DNA of 23,455 nt from Candidatus Nanopelagicales bacterium (lineage in GTDB: Bacteria > Actinomycetota > Actinomycetes > S36-B12). The notes beneath the pieces are model-generated. The model worked only from the letters and a program-made list of their open reading frames with translations, had not been told where the DNA came from and ran no database searches. Position numbers and translations under genes: made by a program. This document shows, piece by piece, positions 1 to 12,772 of the stretch. Numbering within the stretch: the first letter of the stretch is position 1; each line of letters opens with the position of its first letter. The stretch lies in assembly GCA_030836325.1 (NCBI GenBank), contig JAURQC010000003.1:1-23455 (forward strand), read 5' to 3'.

Positions 1-2309
<2,309 letters not shown>

Positions 2310-2336
2310 CTTCACTAACTCGCGTCCACTGTGCGG

Positions 2337-2357
2337 TTCCCGAGATTCGGTCGGGAA
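2337..2357 (+). other. Hairpin in the 23S-5S spacer
   Basis: The 68-nt spacer between 23S and 5S contains a perfect 7-bp inverted repeat, ttcccga and tcgggaa, around a 7-nt loop. There is no T run, so it is not a terminator. A role as an rRNA processing element is an inference. No tRNA lies in the spacer. Confidence 0.4.
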
Positions 2358-2377
2358 ACCACCACATCTCAATAGAG

Positions 2378-2495
2378 TTTCGGCGGCCATGGCGAAGGGG
2401 AAACGCCCGGCTCCATTCCGAACCCGGAAGCTAAGCCCTTCTGCGCCGATGGTACTGCGAGGGGGACCTCGTGGGAGAGTAGGACGCCGCCGGAC
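2378..2495 (+). rRNA. rrf: 5S ribosomal RNA
   Basis: About 118 nt with the expected 5S architecture. The terminal helix pairs 2379-2386 (ttcggcgg) with 2487-2494 (ccgccgga, with a G-U pair). The conserved loop segment ccattccgaacccggaagctaag is at about 2412-2434, and gggagagtagg is near 2473-2483. It lies 68 nt after the 23S gene, as usual for a bacterial rrn operon. The ends may be off by one or two bases. Confidence 0.96.
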
Positions 2496-2502
2496 ATTCT
2501 TT

Positions 2503-2535
2503 ACAAAGGCCACCTTCGGGTGGCCTTTGTTTTTT
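2503..2535 (+). terminator. Intrinsic terminator of the rRNA operon
   Basis: A perfect 12-bp stem (acaaaggccacc at 2503-2514 with ggtggcctttgt at 2519-2530) is closed by a TTCG tetraloop and followed by a T run to 2535. It begins 8 nt after the 5S end, so it should end rRNA transcription and separate it from the protein gene downstream. Confidence 0.95.
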
Positions 2536-2557
2536 CACCACACGCGTGTAGGAAGGT

Positions 2558-3487
2558 ATGGCCGTGGAGCAACGACCCGATCGTCGAGGTTCGTCAGGGC
2601 AGTCCGGTGCGGGGGGCGGTAGGCCTCGGGGTGGCAAGCCCGGTGGTCCCGGGGGGCGCCCGACTGGCAAACGTGGGTCTGGGAGAGCCGGTGGACCCGG
2701 TGGCTCGGGTAAGGGTCGTCCGCCGGGTAAGGGGACTCCGCCTCGCGGTGGTACGAGTAGCCCGGGTGCTCGCTCGGGTGATGGTCGGGAATCGCGCGAC
2801 TCGCGGCGACCTCGTTCCGACGCTGATCGCGCACCGCGAGGACCACGAATTCCCGAGGGTGTTGATCCAGAGGATCTTGACCCGTCAGTGATCAACGAGC
2901 TGCGGACCTTACCCGAGGAACTTCGCGACCGTGTGGGTTCGCTGCTTGTTGCTGCTGAGTGGGCGCTCGAAGACGAGGAACCCGAGAAGGCACTGGAGTT
3001 CACGAAGGAGGCCAAGCGGCTTGCGGGCCGGGTGGCCTGCGTCCGTGAGGCACACGGGATCACGGCGTATCGCAACGGTGACTATTCCGATGCATTGGCG
3101 GAGCTTCGCGCGGTGCGGCGGATGAACGGGGATGACTCGTTCACGCCGATGATGGCCGACTGCGAACGCGGACTTGGTCGGCCCGAGCGGGCGCTTGAGG
3201 AACTACGGGCTTATCGCCCTAGGGACACGTCCTCGCGTATCGAGTCGGCGATCGTCGCCGCGGGTGCTCGAAGTGACATGGGTCAGCACGACGCGGCGTT
3301 GGTGTTGCTGGATATTCCAGAGATGTCGTCTCTGCCGGCTGGTGGGGAGCGAGCCCGACTGCAGTACGCATACGCCGCGACCCTCGAGGCGCTAGGTCGC
3401 ACGGACGAGGCTCGAGAATGGTTCGCCAAGGCAGCGGCCTCCGACGTGGATGACGAGACGGACGCAGCCGACCGCCTCACCCCCTAA
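2558..3487 (+). CDS. TPR protein with Gly/Arg/Pro-rich N-terminus
   Basis: A 309-residue protein of unknown biochemical role. Residues 1-95 are low complexity, basic and rich in Gly, Arg and Pro with RGG-like pieces, so probably disordered. Residues about 110-300 are helical with tetratricopeptide-like pairs, such as ALEFTKEAKRLAG, DALAELRAVRR, RALEELRAY, AALVLLD and TDEAREWFAKA. There is no signal peptide or membrane segment. By position (before a HAD phosphatase and tlyA) it resembles the Rv1691-type actinobacterial TPR family. The start is uncertain: aggaagg at 2550-2556 is only 1 nt before ATG 2558 but 7 nt before an in-frame GTG at 2564. The gene stands alone between the rRNA terminator and a convergent gene. 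TPRs suggest a protein-protein scaffold, and RNA binding by the N-terminus is only an inference. Confidence 0.85.
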   Translation: MAVEQRPDRRGSSGQSGAGGGRPRGGKPGGPGGRPTGKRGSGRAGGPGGSGKGRPPGKGTPPRGGTSSPGARSGDGRESRDSRRPRSDADRAPRGPRIPEGVDPEDLDPSVINELRTLPEELRDRVGSLLVAAEWALEDEEPEKALEFTKEAKRLAGRVACVREAHGITAYRNGDYSDALAELRAVRRMNGDDSFTPMMADCERGLGRPERALEELRAYRPRDTSSRIESAIVAAGARSDMGQHDAALVLLDIPEMSSLPAGGERARLQYAYAATLEALGRTDEAREWFAKAAASDVDDETDAADRLTP

Positions 3488-3493
3488 CCTCCC

Positions 3494-3589
3494 GCGAACT
3501 TGCAGTCTGAGGGCGCGAACTTGCAGTCTGAGGGCGCGAACTTGCAGTCTCAGGGCGCGACCTTGCAGTCTGAGGGCGCGAACTTGCAG
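3494..3589. repeat. Tandem 21-bp direct repeat, about 4.6 copies
   Basis: Units begin at 3494, 3515, 3536, 3557 and 3578 (the last is 12 bp). The shared core is gcgaacttgcagtctgaggg plus a final c. Unit 3 has one change (tctcag for tctgag) and unit 4 has one (gacc for gaac); units 1 and 2 are identical. The array fills nearly all of the 105-bp gap between two convergent genes and ends 3 bp before the stop codon of the minus-strand gene. There is no hairpin or T run, so it does not look like a standard terminator. There are no spacers, so it is not CRISPR. Its function is unknown. Confidence 0.95.
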
Positions 3590-3592
3590 CGG

Positions 3593-4603
3593 CTAGGCGT
3601 TGGCGTCGGACTTCTCGAGCCAGCGCCAGATTCCGGATACCTGGGCCTGGGTGCTTGAGAGTTCCTCGAACTTTTTCGCTCGATCAGGGTCCGCGTAGAA
3701 CTGCGGGTGCCGCTGCTTGTCCTTCTCGTGAACCATCGCGACGGCGTGTTCGAGGTCTAGCCCGGCGTGATATGCCTGAGAGACCTGCTCAACCCAGTAG
3801 TGCAGTTCGGCTTCGGACTCGGCGAACACTCTCTCCACGTCGGTCACCGGTCCAAAGTGGCTGAACAGCAATCGTGCGGGTGCGGCTTGGCGCATACGTC
3901 GTAGTGAGTTCAGTGCAAGATCCAGATCGAAATCCGGCGGTGGGGTGGCCGGTCGCACCTCTTCGGTATCCGGAATGAAGACACCAGCGGCGTCTCCGGT
4001 GTAGAGGTCTCCAGTCTGCGAGTCGACCAGGGCCACGTGATGGGAAGCATGACCGGGGTTATGGAAGGCATCAAGCCGGCGGCCATCGCCGAGGTCGATT
4101 GACCCCGTTCCCGCCAGGGTGTTCAGGCGTTCGGCGGGCGTGGGCAGCAGCGGACCGAAGAGTCTTTGCATTTCTGGCCCGAATACCCGCATAGCGCTAG
4201 CGATTAATTTCGTGGGGTCGGCGAGGTGCCGCGCACCGCGTTCGTGCACGACGACCTGGGCGTTGGGGTAGGCCAAAGCTATGTCGCCGACACCACCGGC
4301 GTGGTCGAGGTGGATGTGGGTGACAACCACGGTCGCGAGGTCGGGGGCATCTACGCCTAAGGCGTCGAGAGCGGCGATGACGGCCGGAGCCGAAAGGGCT
4401 GTTCCGGTTTCAACTAGGCACGGTCGCGAGCCGCGGATGAGGTAGCTCGACGTGATACCCGTGTGTCCGGCCATCTGCGTGTCGATGGAGAACACCTCAG
4501 CACCGAGGTCTTCAATGATCGGTGATGGAGGCGAGTCGTCTGGGCCTACGTGGTCCCGACTTTGGCTATCCACAGCAGCATTCTTGCGCGGAATCGCGTC
4601 CAC
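3593..4603 (-). CDS. Metallo-beta-lactamase-fold hydrolase
   Basis: A 336-residue soluble protein with the metal ligands of the MBL superfamily: THIHLDH at 95-101 (H96, H98, D100, H101), H185 in NPGHASHH, D204 in YTGDAAG and H249 in FSHFGP. This is a dinuclear-metal hydrolase layout, as in glyoxalase II and related esterases or lactonases. The C-terminal 80 residues are helical and family-specific. The substrate cannot be told from sequence; nothing points to a true beta-lactamase. The start is a GTG at 4603. No strong ribosome site is seen, and because the recognisable fold begins near residue 30, a start further in is possible. It is convergent with the TPR gene and divergent from the SSB-like gene, so it is its own transcription unit. 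Confidence 0.88.
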   Translation of the reverse strand: MDAIPRKNAAVDSQSRDHVGPDDSPPSPIIEDLGAEVFSIDTQMAGHTGITSSYLIRGSRPCLVETGTALSAPAVIAALDALGVDAPDLATVVVTHIHLDHAGGVGDIALAYPNAQVVVHERGARHLADPTKLIASAMRVFGPEMQRLFGPLLPTPAERLNTLAGTGSIDLGDGRRLDAFHNPGHASHHVALVDSQTGDLYTGDAAGVFIPDTEEVRPATPPPDFDLDLALNSLRRMRQAAPARLLFSHFGPVTDVERVFAESEAELHYWVEQVSQAYHAGLDLEHAVAMVHEKDKQRHPQFYADPDRAKKFEELSSTQAQVSGIWRWLEKSDANA

Positions 4604-4700
4604 TGTCTTCGACTAGGAATGGAACGCACTGCATCTGACTACTTGTGTAGATCTTGGCGAACTGCCGCGACGGCGGCTCGCAAACGATGCAGGAGGAGAC
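4604..4700. other. Divergent intergenic region
   Basis: These 97 bp separate the minus-strand hydrolase from the plus-strand SSB-like gene and must hold the starts of both transcripts. I find no convincing -35/-10 pair; gtagat at 4647-4652 is a weak plus-strand candidate. A strong ribosome site, aggagg, is at 4691-4696, 4 nt before ATG 4701. Confidence 0.4.
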
Positions 4701-5063
4701 ATGGGAGCGCATGAGGGTGCACAGACAAAGACCACGTCCCGGGTGGAGGTGATCGGTCGCCTAGGAGCCCGCCATCAGACGCGGGAATTGCCCAGCGGGG
4801 ACGTCATCACGACGTTCACTGTGATCGTGGACCGGGTGGCCGGGAAGGCGGCGGGTGGTGAGCGCTCCGGTTCTCGGGTCGATTCCATCGCGTGTGTCAC
4901 GGGGAAGGCGCGGGTGCGAGATGCCGTCGAGAAATGGGAACCGGGCACCGTGGTTGAGATCGACGGATCCCTGCGTCGACGTTTTTGGCGGTCACCCGGG
5001 GGATTGGGGAGCGCCATGGACGTCGATGTTCGTGCCATGCGAAGGGTGCGGGAATCGACGTAA
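4701..5063 (+). CDS. Short single-stranded DNA-binding (SSB-like) OB-fold protein
   Basis: A 120-residue protein of the SSB family. Residues about 14-115 follow the OB-fold pattern: SRVEVIGRLGA, then a loop with GDVITTFTVIVDR, then RVDSIACVTGKARVRDAVEKW and TVVEIDGSLRRRFW. It is shorter than canonical SSB (about 160-180 residues) and has neither the Gly-rich linker nor the acidic DDDIPF-type tip that recruits partner proteins; it ends MRRVREST. It is therefore probably an accessory SSB paralogue rather than the replication SSB. Start: aggagg at 4691-4696. The next gene begins 25 nt downstream. A role in ssDNA handling is inferred from the family. Confidence 0.85.
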   Translation: MGAHEGAQTKTTSRVEVIGRLGARHQTRELPSGDVITTFTVIVDRVAGKAAGGERSGSRVDSIACVTGKARVRDAVEKWEPGTVVEIDGSLRRRFWRSPGGLGSAMDVDVRAMRRVREST

Positions 5064-5088
5064 TGGTCGGTCATGCGACGATGCGGAC

Positions 5089-5574
5089 GTGACTGTTGAC
5101 CCCTTGGAAGCGGGAACTCCCGAGGGCGACCCTTATGACTGGTTCCAACGTGCCCAGGGCTTGTTGGCTGCAGGGAACCCGGATGCCGCGATCGTTCTGT
5201 TGGAGCGGGTGCGGCGGGCTGAATCGAGTCCATCTGTGACCGAGGCCCTAGGCCGCGCGCTGTTCGAAGCTCGCCGCTACGTGTATGCGGTGGAAGTGCT
5301 GACTGAATTGGTCGAACACTCCCCGGACGACGACTACGCGCACTACGCGCTCGGGATGGCGCTGTGGCGGCTGCAGAGGTTCCCGACGGCGCGAGACCAC
5401 CTTTCGATGGCGTTCGTAATGCGGCCGGAGCGATCGGAGTACGCCCAGGCTCTGAGCCAGGTCAAGGCCACGCTGCGGGCACGAAAGCAAGCAGGGATGC
5501 CTCTGGAGGGTCCGATCGAGGCTGATTTCGGTGGTTCCGACAGTGAGGCCGGCTCTCTTCCTGGTCAGTCGTGA
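5089..5574 (+). CDS. Small TPR protein
   Basis: A soluble protein of about 161 residues with tetratricopeptide-like helical pairs: DPYDWFQRAQGLLAAGNPD, AIVLLERVRRAESS, VTEALGRALFEARRYVYAVEVL, DDDYAHYALGMALWRLQRF and TARDHLSMAFVMRPE. The last 40 residues are polar. I chose GTG 5089 because the TPR region begins directly after it and an earlier in-frame ATG (5026) would overlap the SSB-like gene heavily; no clear ribosome site is present. Its stop overlaps the start of the HAD phosphatase (TGATG), which suggests translational coupling. The role is unknown; TPRs imply a binding partner. Confidence 0.8.
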   Translation: MTVDPLEAGTPEGDPYDWFQRAQGLLAAGNPDAAIVLLERVRRAESSPSVTEALGRALFEARRYVYAVEVLTELVEHSPDDDYAHYALGMALWRLQRFPTARDHLSMAFVMRPERSEYAQALSQVKATLRARKQAGMPLEGPIEADFGGSDSEAGSLPGQS

Positions 5575-6611
5575 TGGAACATTCAAAGAGCTCTGATCGG
5601 ACGCCCGGTGTGGGGAGTTCGGACCCGACTGGAGGGCACAGCGCGCGAGCATCAAGTCTGTGGGACTACGACGGCTTGATCTTGGATGCGGATGGCGTTA
5701 TCTACCGAGGTGCCGAGCGCGTGCCCTACGCCATCGAGACACTCGGACCGGTTACTCAGGCCATGCCGTGGTGCGTCCTGACCAATAACGCAGCTAACTC
5801 TCCGAGTGTCGTCGCCGACAAACTTTCCGGGTTGGGGCTGGAGTCCAGCATCGAGAATGTGGTGACGTCGCCGCAGGGAGCAGTCGCGTACCTCCACGCG
5901 CGGGGTTTTCCGGCCGGTAAACATGTCATGGTCGTCGGTGGTCCAGGCATCGAAGAGGCGCTGCGTGATGGCGGCTTTGTTCCCACGCGGGAGAGACATG
6001 ACGATGTGATTGCCGTCGTGCAGGGGTTCGGTCCCACTTTGGGATGGTGTGATCTTGCCGAAGCCAGTTATGCCATTGCTGATGGTGCGCTCTGGGTGGC
6101 GACCAATCTTGACCGGAACATCCCAACGGAGTTCGGACTTGCTCCCGGTAACGGCGCCCTCGTTGCCGCAGTGAGCGAGGCCGTGGGTCGATCACCCGAT
6201 GCCGTGACTGGCAAGCCCGAACCACTGTTGTTCGAGTTGGCGGCCGAGCGGATGTCGTCATCGCGTGCCTTGGTGATCGGGGATCGAATTGATACCGACA
6301 TCGAGGGAGCCAATCGTGCGGGGATGGATTCCCTGTTGGTTCTGACCGGGGTGGTGTCGGTGACCGATCTCGTTGATCTCGCTGATGCTGATCCACTGCG
6401 GCGACCCACATTGCTTGCCGCCGACCTTCAAGCGTTGAACGGCCCCGCTTCGCACGTGCTTATCTCACCGGATGCGCCTGACTCCGCAGACCCTTTGGGT
6501 CAGGTGCGACGATCCTTGGCGCGGGCATGGTGCCAGTCACATCCAAGCGATGCAGCACGCCTGGAACTGACCAACACATGCCTTCAGGCGGCGTCAGAAC
6601 TAGCCGGCTAG
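5574..6611 (+). CDS. HAD-superfamily (class IIA, NagD-like) phosphatase
   Basis: A 345-residue cytosolic phosphatase. Motif I is LDADGVIY (D38 nucleophile, D40 acid/base), motif II is VLTNNA (T70), motif III lysine is K214 in VTGKPEP, and motif IV is GDRIDTDI (D237, D242). The cap inserted between motifs II and III is the class II type. The family includes p-nitrophenylphosphatase-like and NagD enzymes; the positional counterpart Rv1692 is reported as a glycerol-3-phosphate phosphatase, so turnover of glycerophosphate from lipid recycling is a reasonable guess. About 60-80 extra residues follow the HAD core. The start is ATG 5574 (overlapping TGA of the TPR gene) or GTG 5571; the 30 residues before the motif I strand are poorly conserved in character. 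Confidence 0.9.
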   Translation: MEHSKSSDRTPGVGSSDPTGGHSARASSLWDYDGLILDADGVIYRGAERVPYAIETLGPVTQAMPWCVLTNNAANSPSVVADKLSGLGLESSIENVVTSPQGAVAYLHARGFPAGKHVMVVGGPGIEEALRDGGFVPTRERHDDVIAVVQGFGPTLGWCDLAEASYAIADGALWVATNLDRNIPTEFGLAPGNGALVAAVSEAVGRSPDAVTGKPEPLLFELAAERMSSSRALVIGDRIDTDIEGANRAGMDSLLVLTGVVSVTDLVDLADADPLRRPTLLAADLQALNGPASHVLISPDAPDSADPLGQVRRSLARAWCQSHPSDAARLELTNTCLQAASELAG

Positions 6612-6650
6612 ACCGGGTTGCGTCGCGCCAGATCGACGCGCTGGGCGCAC

Positions 6651-6656
6651 TAGGCT
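6651..6656 (+). promoter_or_regulatory. Possible -10 element before the coiled-coil gene
   Basis: TAGGCT fits the actinobacterial TANNNT -10 pattern. It lies in a 61-bp gap 8 nt before aaaggagg, which would place a transcription start next to the ribosome site. No good -35 is seen. A weak 6-bp dyad (6620-6625 with 6634-6639) just upstream has no T run. Confidence 0.35.
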
Positions 6657-6663
6657 GGAATCA

Positions 6664-6670
6664 AAGGAGG
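6664..6670 (+). promoter_or_regulatory. Ribosome binding site aaggagg that shifts the start choice
   Basis: A near-perfect site only 2 nt before the first ATG (6673) but 8 nt before the in-frame ATG at 6679. Spacing therefore favours the 6679 start. Confidence 0.7.
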
Positions 6671-6678
6671 CGATGGAA

Positions 6679-7092
6679 ATGATGGAAGCACTGCGTGGCT
6701 ATGTACAACTAGCCACCGGGTTGACCGAGGTGACCGCAAGCAAGGCGCGTGATGCTGCGATGGCATTGGTTAATCAGGGCATGCAGATGACGGGGAAGAC
6801 CCCGGACGTCATGGAGTCTGTTCAAGACATCGCCGACGATCTCCTCACCACCTCCAAGCAGAACCGCGAGATGCTCGTTGGCATGATCCGCACCGAGGTG
6901 GACCGAGCTGTGGGTCGCATGGGATTTGTGCGGGAGGATGAGTTGGCCGCGCTGCGGGCGCGGGTCGAGCGACTTGAGCGTGAGAAGGCCGCAACCGCGC
7001 CAACTGCGCCCTCTCCAGAGGCCGCGCCGAAGGATGCGGGAGATGCAGATACGCCACCGGTAAAGGTAAAGAAGAAGGTGGTTCCCGAATGA
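6679..7092 (+). CDS. Phasin/UbiK-like coiled-coil protein
   Basis: A 137-residue protein from ATG 6679 (139 from ATG 6673). An N-terminal helical part (MMEALRGYVQLATGLTEVTA, residues 1-20) resembles phasin-type proteins. The middle (EMLVGMIRTEVDRAVGRMGF) and the heptad-like segment EDELAALRARVERLEREKA resemble the C-terminus of UbiK/YqiC accessory proteins. The tail is Ala/Pro-rich and ends in a basic run KVKVKKKVVPE. No signal or membrane segment. Its stop overlaps the next start (ATGA). Genes of this look commonly sit before tlyA in actinobacteria, as I recall, but the function is not established; oligomerisation through the coiled coil is likely. Confidence 0.75.
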   Translation: MMEALRGYVQLATGLTEVTASKARDAAMALVNQGMQMTGKTPDVMESVQDIADDLLTTSKQNREMLVGMIRTEVDRAVGRMGFVREDELAALRARVERLEREKAATAPTAPSPEAAPKDAGDADTPPVKVKKKVVPE

Positions 7093-7508
7093 GCTCCGAC
7101 AACTGGGGCGAAGGATCGCAGGAGCTAGCGGCCGAGGACCTCGACGCCGGCGCTGTTGAGCAAGACGTTACTGAGGTAAGGGCCGTGGAGACCGATGCCT
7201 TGGACATCGTCACCGAGGAAGATGCGGTCCGGGCGGCGGAGTCGGAAGAGGTCGAATCATCCGACGATGAAACTTCGCTCGAGGACGACATCATGGTCTT
7301 GGAAGACGGAGTTTCTCCCGACCTCCCAGATGCGGTGCTCCCGGTCTGGGAACCCACGGGGAACCCTGCTGTCGATGCCGCCCTCGAGGACCTTCACGCG
7401 CTCGCCGATATCGACGTCACCGAGCATGCTGCGGTCTACGAGAGGGTCCAGTCTTCGCTTCGCGCGACCCTCGATGGGCTGGTTGCCGAGGACGAACCGG
7501 CGCCGTAG
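7089..7508 (+). CDS. Acidic small protein of unknown function
   Basis: A 139-residue protein. The first 80 residues are strongly acidic and low complexity (many Glu, Asp, Val, Ala) and probably disordered. The C-terminal 50 residues look folded and conserved in style: PTGNPAVDAALEDLHALADI, then TEHAAVYERVQSSLRATLDG. I recall short actinobacterial proteins with a TGxxxVDAAL...EHVxVYExxHxxL pattern at this place (Rv1693-like), so it is likely the same family. It overlaps the gene before it by 4 nt (ATGA at 7089) and ends 9 nt before tlyA, so it should be co-expressed with both. No function is claimed. Confidence 0.78.
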   Translation: MSSDNWGEGSQELAAEDLDAGAVEQDVTEVRAVETDALDIVTEEDAVRAAESEEVESSDDETSLEDDIMVLEDGVSPDLPDAVLPVWEPTGNPAVDAALEDLHALADIDVTEHAAVYERVQSSLRATLDGLVAEDEPAP

Positions 7509-7517
7509 GGACAATCG

Positions 7518-8390
7518 GTGACCCGACGTCGGCTCGACGCGGAGTTGGTCCGCCGGGGACTCGCTCCCTCTCGCGAACAAGGTCGACTTGCCATCGATGA
7601 GGGTCGGGTCAGTGTCGCTGGCGTCACCGCTACCAAGGCTGCGACGCAGGTCGATGAGGCGGCGGCGATCGAGATACGAGTCGAACCCGAATCGGACTAC
7701 GTCTCACGAGGCGCGTACAAGCTCATTGGTGCGCTTGATGCTTTTGGTGCAGGTGGCGCTGCCGGCGCTGGCGCCTTGCCCGGACTGTCGGTCGACGGAG
7801 CGTTGGCGCTCGATGCGGGTGCTTCCACCGGTGGCTTTACTCAGGTGCTACTCGAACGCGGTGCACAGCGGGTGATTGCCGCCGATGTTGGCTACGGACA
7901 ACTCGCGTGGCGCCTGCGTTCTGATGAACGCGTGAATGTGCTGGAGCGGACCAATGTGCGGCATCTTGATCGTGCTGGGCATGAGTTGCCGTATTCACCG
8001 AATCTGATTGTCGCTGACCTCTCATTTATATCCCTGACCGTTGTGCTGGCGTCGTTGATCGCCGTAGCCGCAGACAGAGCTGATTTTGTACTCATGGTTA
8101 AGCCCCAGTTTGAGGTCGGCAAAGAGCGAGTCGGTTCGGGTGTGGTGACCAGCCCACGGTTGCGAGCCGAGGCGGTGACCACTGTTGCCGATTGCGCGCG
8201 GGACTTGGGTCTAGAGATTTGTGGTGTCGTGGCGAGCCCGTTGCCAGGCCCTAAGGGGAACGTCGAGTACTTCCTGTGGATGACCAAAGTTGCGCGTGAC
8301 GTGGGGGCGGCGAGCGAGGATGATGTCGGGATGGACGAAGATGCCCTGCACGCGGCCATCCTTCGAGCCGTCGAGGAGGGACCGCAATGA
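7518..8390 (+). CDS. tlyA: TlyA-type rRNA 2'-O-methyltransferase
   Basis: A 290-residue enzyme. An N-terminal S4 RNA-binding domain (residues 1-60, RRRLDAELVRRGLAPSREQG) is followed by an FtsJ/RrmJ-like Rossmann methyltransferase with SAM motif ALDAGASTGGFTQ (97-109). The catalytic K-D-K-E set of the family fits K68 (RGAYKL), D167 (VADLSF), K195 (MVKPQFE) and E250 (GNVEYF). In mycobacteria TlyA methylates 16S C1409 and 23S C1920, and its loss gives capreomycin resistance. A Gly/Ala-rich stretch at 77-95 is about 12 residues longer than in the M. tuberculosis protein as I remember it. Start is GTG 7518 with no strong ribosome site. The stop overlaps nadK by 4 nt (ATGA). Confidence 0.95.
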   Translation: MTRRRLDAELVRRGLAPSREQGRLAIDEGRVSVAGVTATKAATQVDEAAAIEIRVEPESDYVSRGAYKLIGALDAFGAGGAAGAGALPGLSVDGALALDAGASTGGFTQVLLERGAQRVIAADVGYGQLAWRLRSDERVNVLERTNVRHLDRAGHELPYSPNLIVADLSFISLTVVLASLIAVAADRADFVLMVKPQFEVGKERVGSGVVTSPRLRAEAVTTVADCARDLGLEICGVVASPLPGPKGNVEYFLWMTKVARDVGAASEDDVGMDEDALHAAILRAVEEGPQ

Positions 8391-9289
8391 CGTCGAATGC
8401 CCCGGTGCGGGTCTTCGTGGTGGTGAACACCGCGAGCCCCGATGCGCGTTCGATTGCGACGTCAGTGGTCCAGGCCCTGCTTTCGGCTGGGGCTCAGGTC
8501 GGTGGAGTGGAGGAGGACATCACTAGCCTGAATCTGGATACCTCCGACGCGATCGATGTGTTCGTCGATGAGGCCGGTAGTGCTCGCGGTGATGTGGTTG
8601 TCGTATTCGGCGGTGACGGCACCATCTTGCGCGCGGCTGAACTTGCCGAACCGGGAACTCCGCTGTTGGGAGTCAATCTCGGTCACGTCGGTTTCCTTGC
8701 CGAAGCCGAGCCCGAAGACGTGAGTTTTGTCGTTCAGTCTTTGGTTGAGCGTCGATGGGAAGTCGAAGAACGCACCCGGCTGAACGTCGCGGTGCATCGT
8801 GGTGGCCAGCACGTCGATGGCACTTGGGCGTTGAACGAGGTGAGCCTGGAGAAGGCTGCCCGCGAGCGGATGATCAACGTTTTGGTAGAGGTGGACGGCC
8901 GGCCACTGTCGCGGTGGGGCTGCGACGGAGTCGTATGCGCGACACCCACCGGGTCTACTGCCTATGCCTTCTCTGCTGGTGGGCCGGTCGTCTGGCCCGA
9001 GGTTGCGGCGCTGTTGGTGGTGCCACTGAGCGCGCACGCGCTCTTTGCGCGTCCATTGGTTGTGTCCCCGACCAGTTCGATCTCGCTCGACGTGGATCCC
9101 GGCTCCGCCGCCGTGCTGTGGGCCGATGGACGACGCACCATCGATGTGTTGCCTGGGGATCGACTGACGGTGACCGCCGACCCGGTACCTGTGCGTTTCG
9201 CACGATTGGCGCCCGCGCCGTTCACCGATCGGCTTGTCGCGAAGTTCGATCTACCCGTCGAGGGGTGGCGCGGACGGCAACGTTCGTGA
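8387..9289 (+). CDS. nadK: NAD kinase
   Basis: A 300-residue cytosolic enzyme that phosphorylates NAD to NADP. The GGDG motif is at 75-78 (FGGDGTILRAAE), the NE pair at N150-E151 (WALNEVSLEKA), and the Gly-rich nucleotide segment DGVVCATPTGSTAY is at 180-193. Length and order fit the bacterial NadK/PpnK family. It begins inside the tlyA stop (ATGA at 8387) and is followed after 16 nt by recN, the common tlyA-nadK-recN order of actinobacteria and firmicutes. Confidence 0.97.
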   Translation: MTSNAPVRVFVVVNTASPDARSIATSVVQALLSAGAQVGGVEEDITSLNLDTSDAIDVFVDEAGSARGDVVVVFGGDGTILRAAELAEPGTPLLGVNLGHVGFLAEAEPEDVSFVVQSLVERRWEVEERTRLNVAVHRGGQHVDGTWALNEVSLEKAARERMINVLVEVDGRPLSRWGCDGVVCATPTGSTAYAFSAGGPVVWPEVAALLVVPLSAHALFARPLVVSPTSSISLDVDPGSAAVLWADGRRTIDVLPGDRLTVTADPVPVRFARLAPAPFTDRLVAKFDLPVEGWRGRQRS

Positions 9290-9305
9290 GCGCAGGTAGC
9301 CGGCG

Positions 9306-12766
<3,461 letters not shown>

Positions 12767-12772
12767 CCGGTA

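Noticed and set aside
2431..3075. A 214-codon minus-strand frame over the 5S gene and the Gly/Arg-rich region
   Set aside because: Its Pro/Arg-rich translation is the mirror of the GC-rich coding strand, and it crosses a structural RNA and a terminator.
3494..3589. The 21-bp array as a CRISPR
   Set aside because: The units are directly abutting with no spacers and no cas genes nearby.
3593..4603. The MBL-fold gene as a beta-lactamase resistance gene
   Set aside because: It has no signal peptide and the general hydrolase layout (GHASHH, YTGD, FSHFGP); the fold alone does not imply antibiotic hydrolysis.
6620..6639. A terminator after the HAD phosphatase
   Set aside because: Only a 6-bp stem with an 8-nt loop and no T run.
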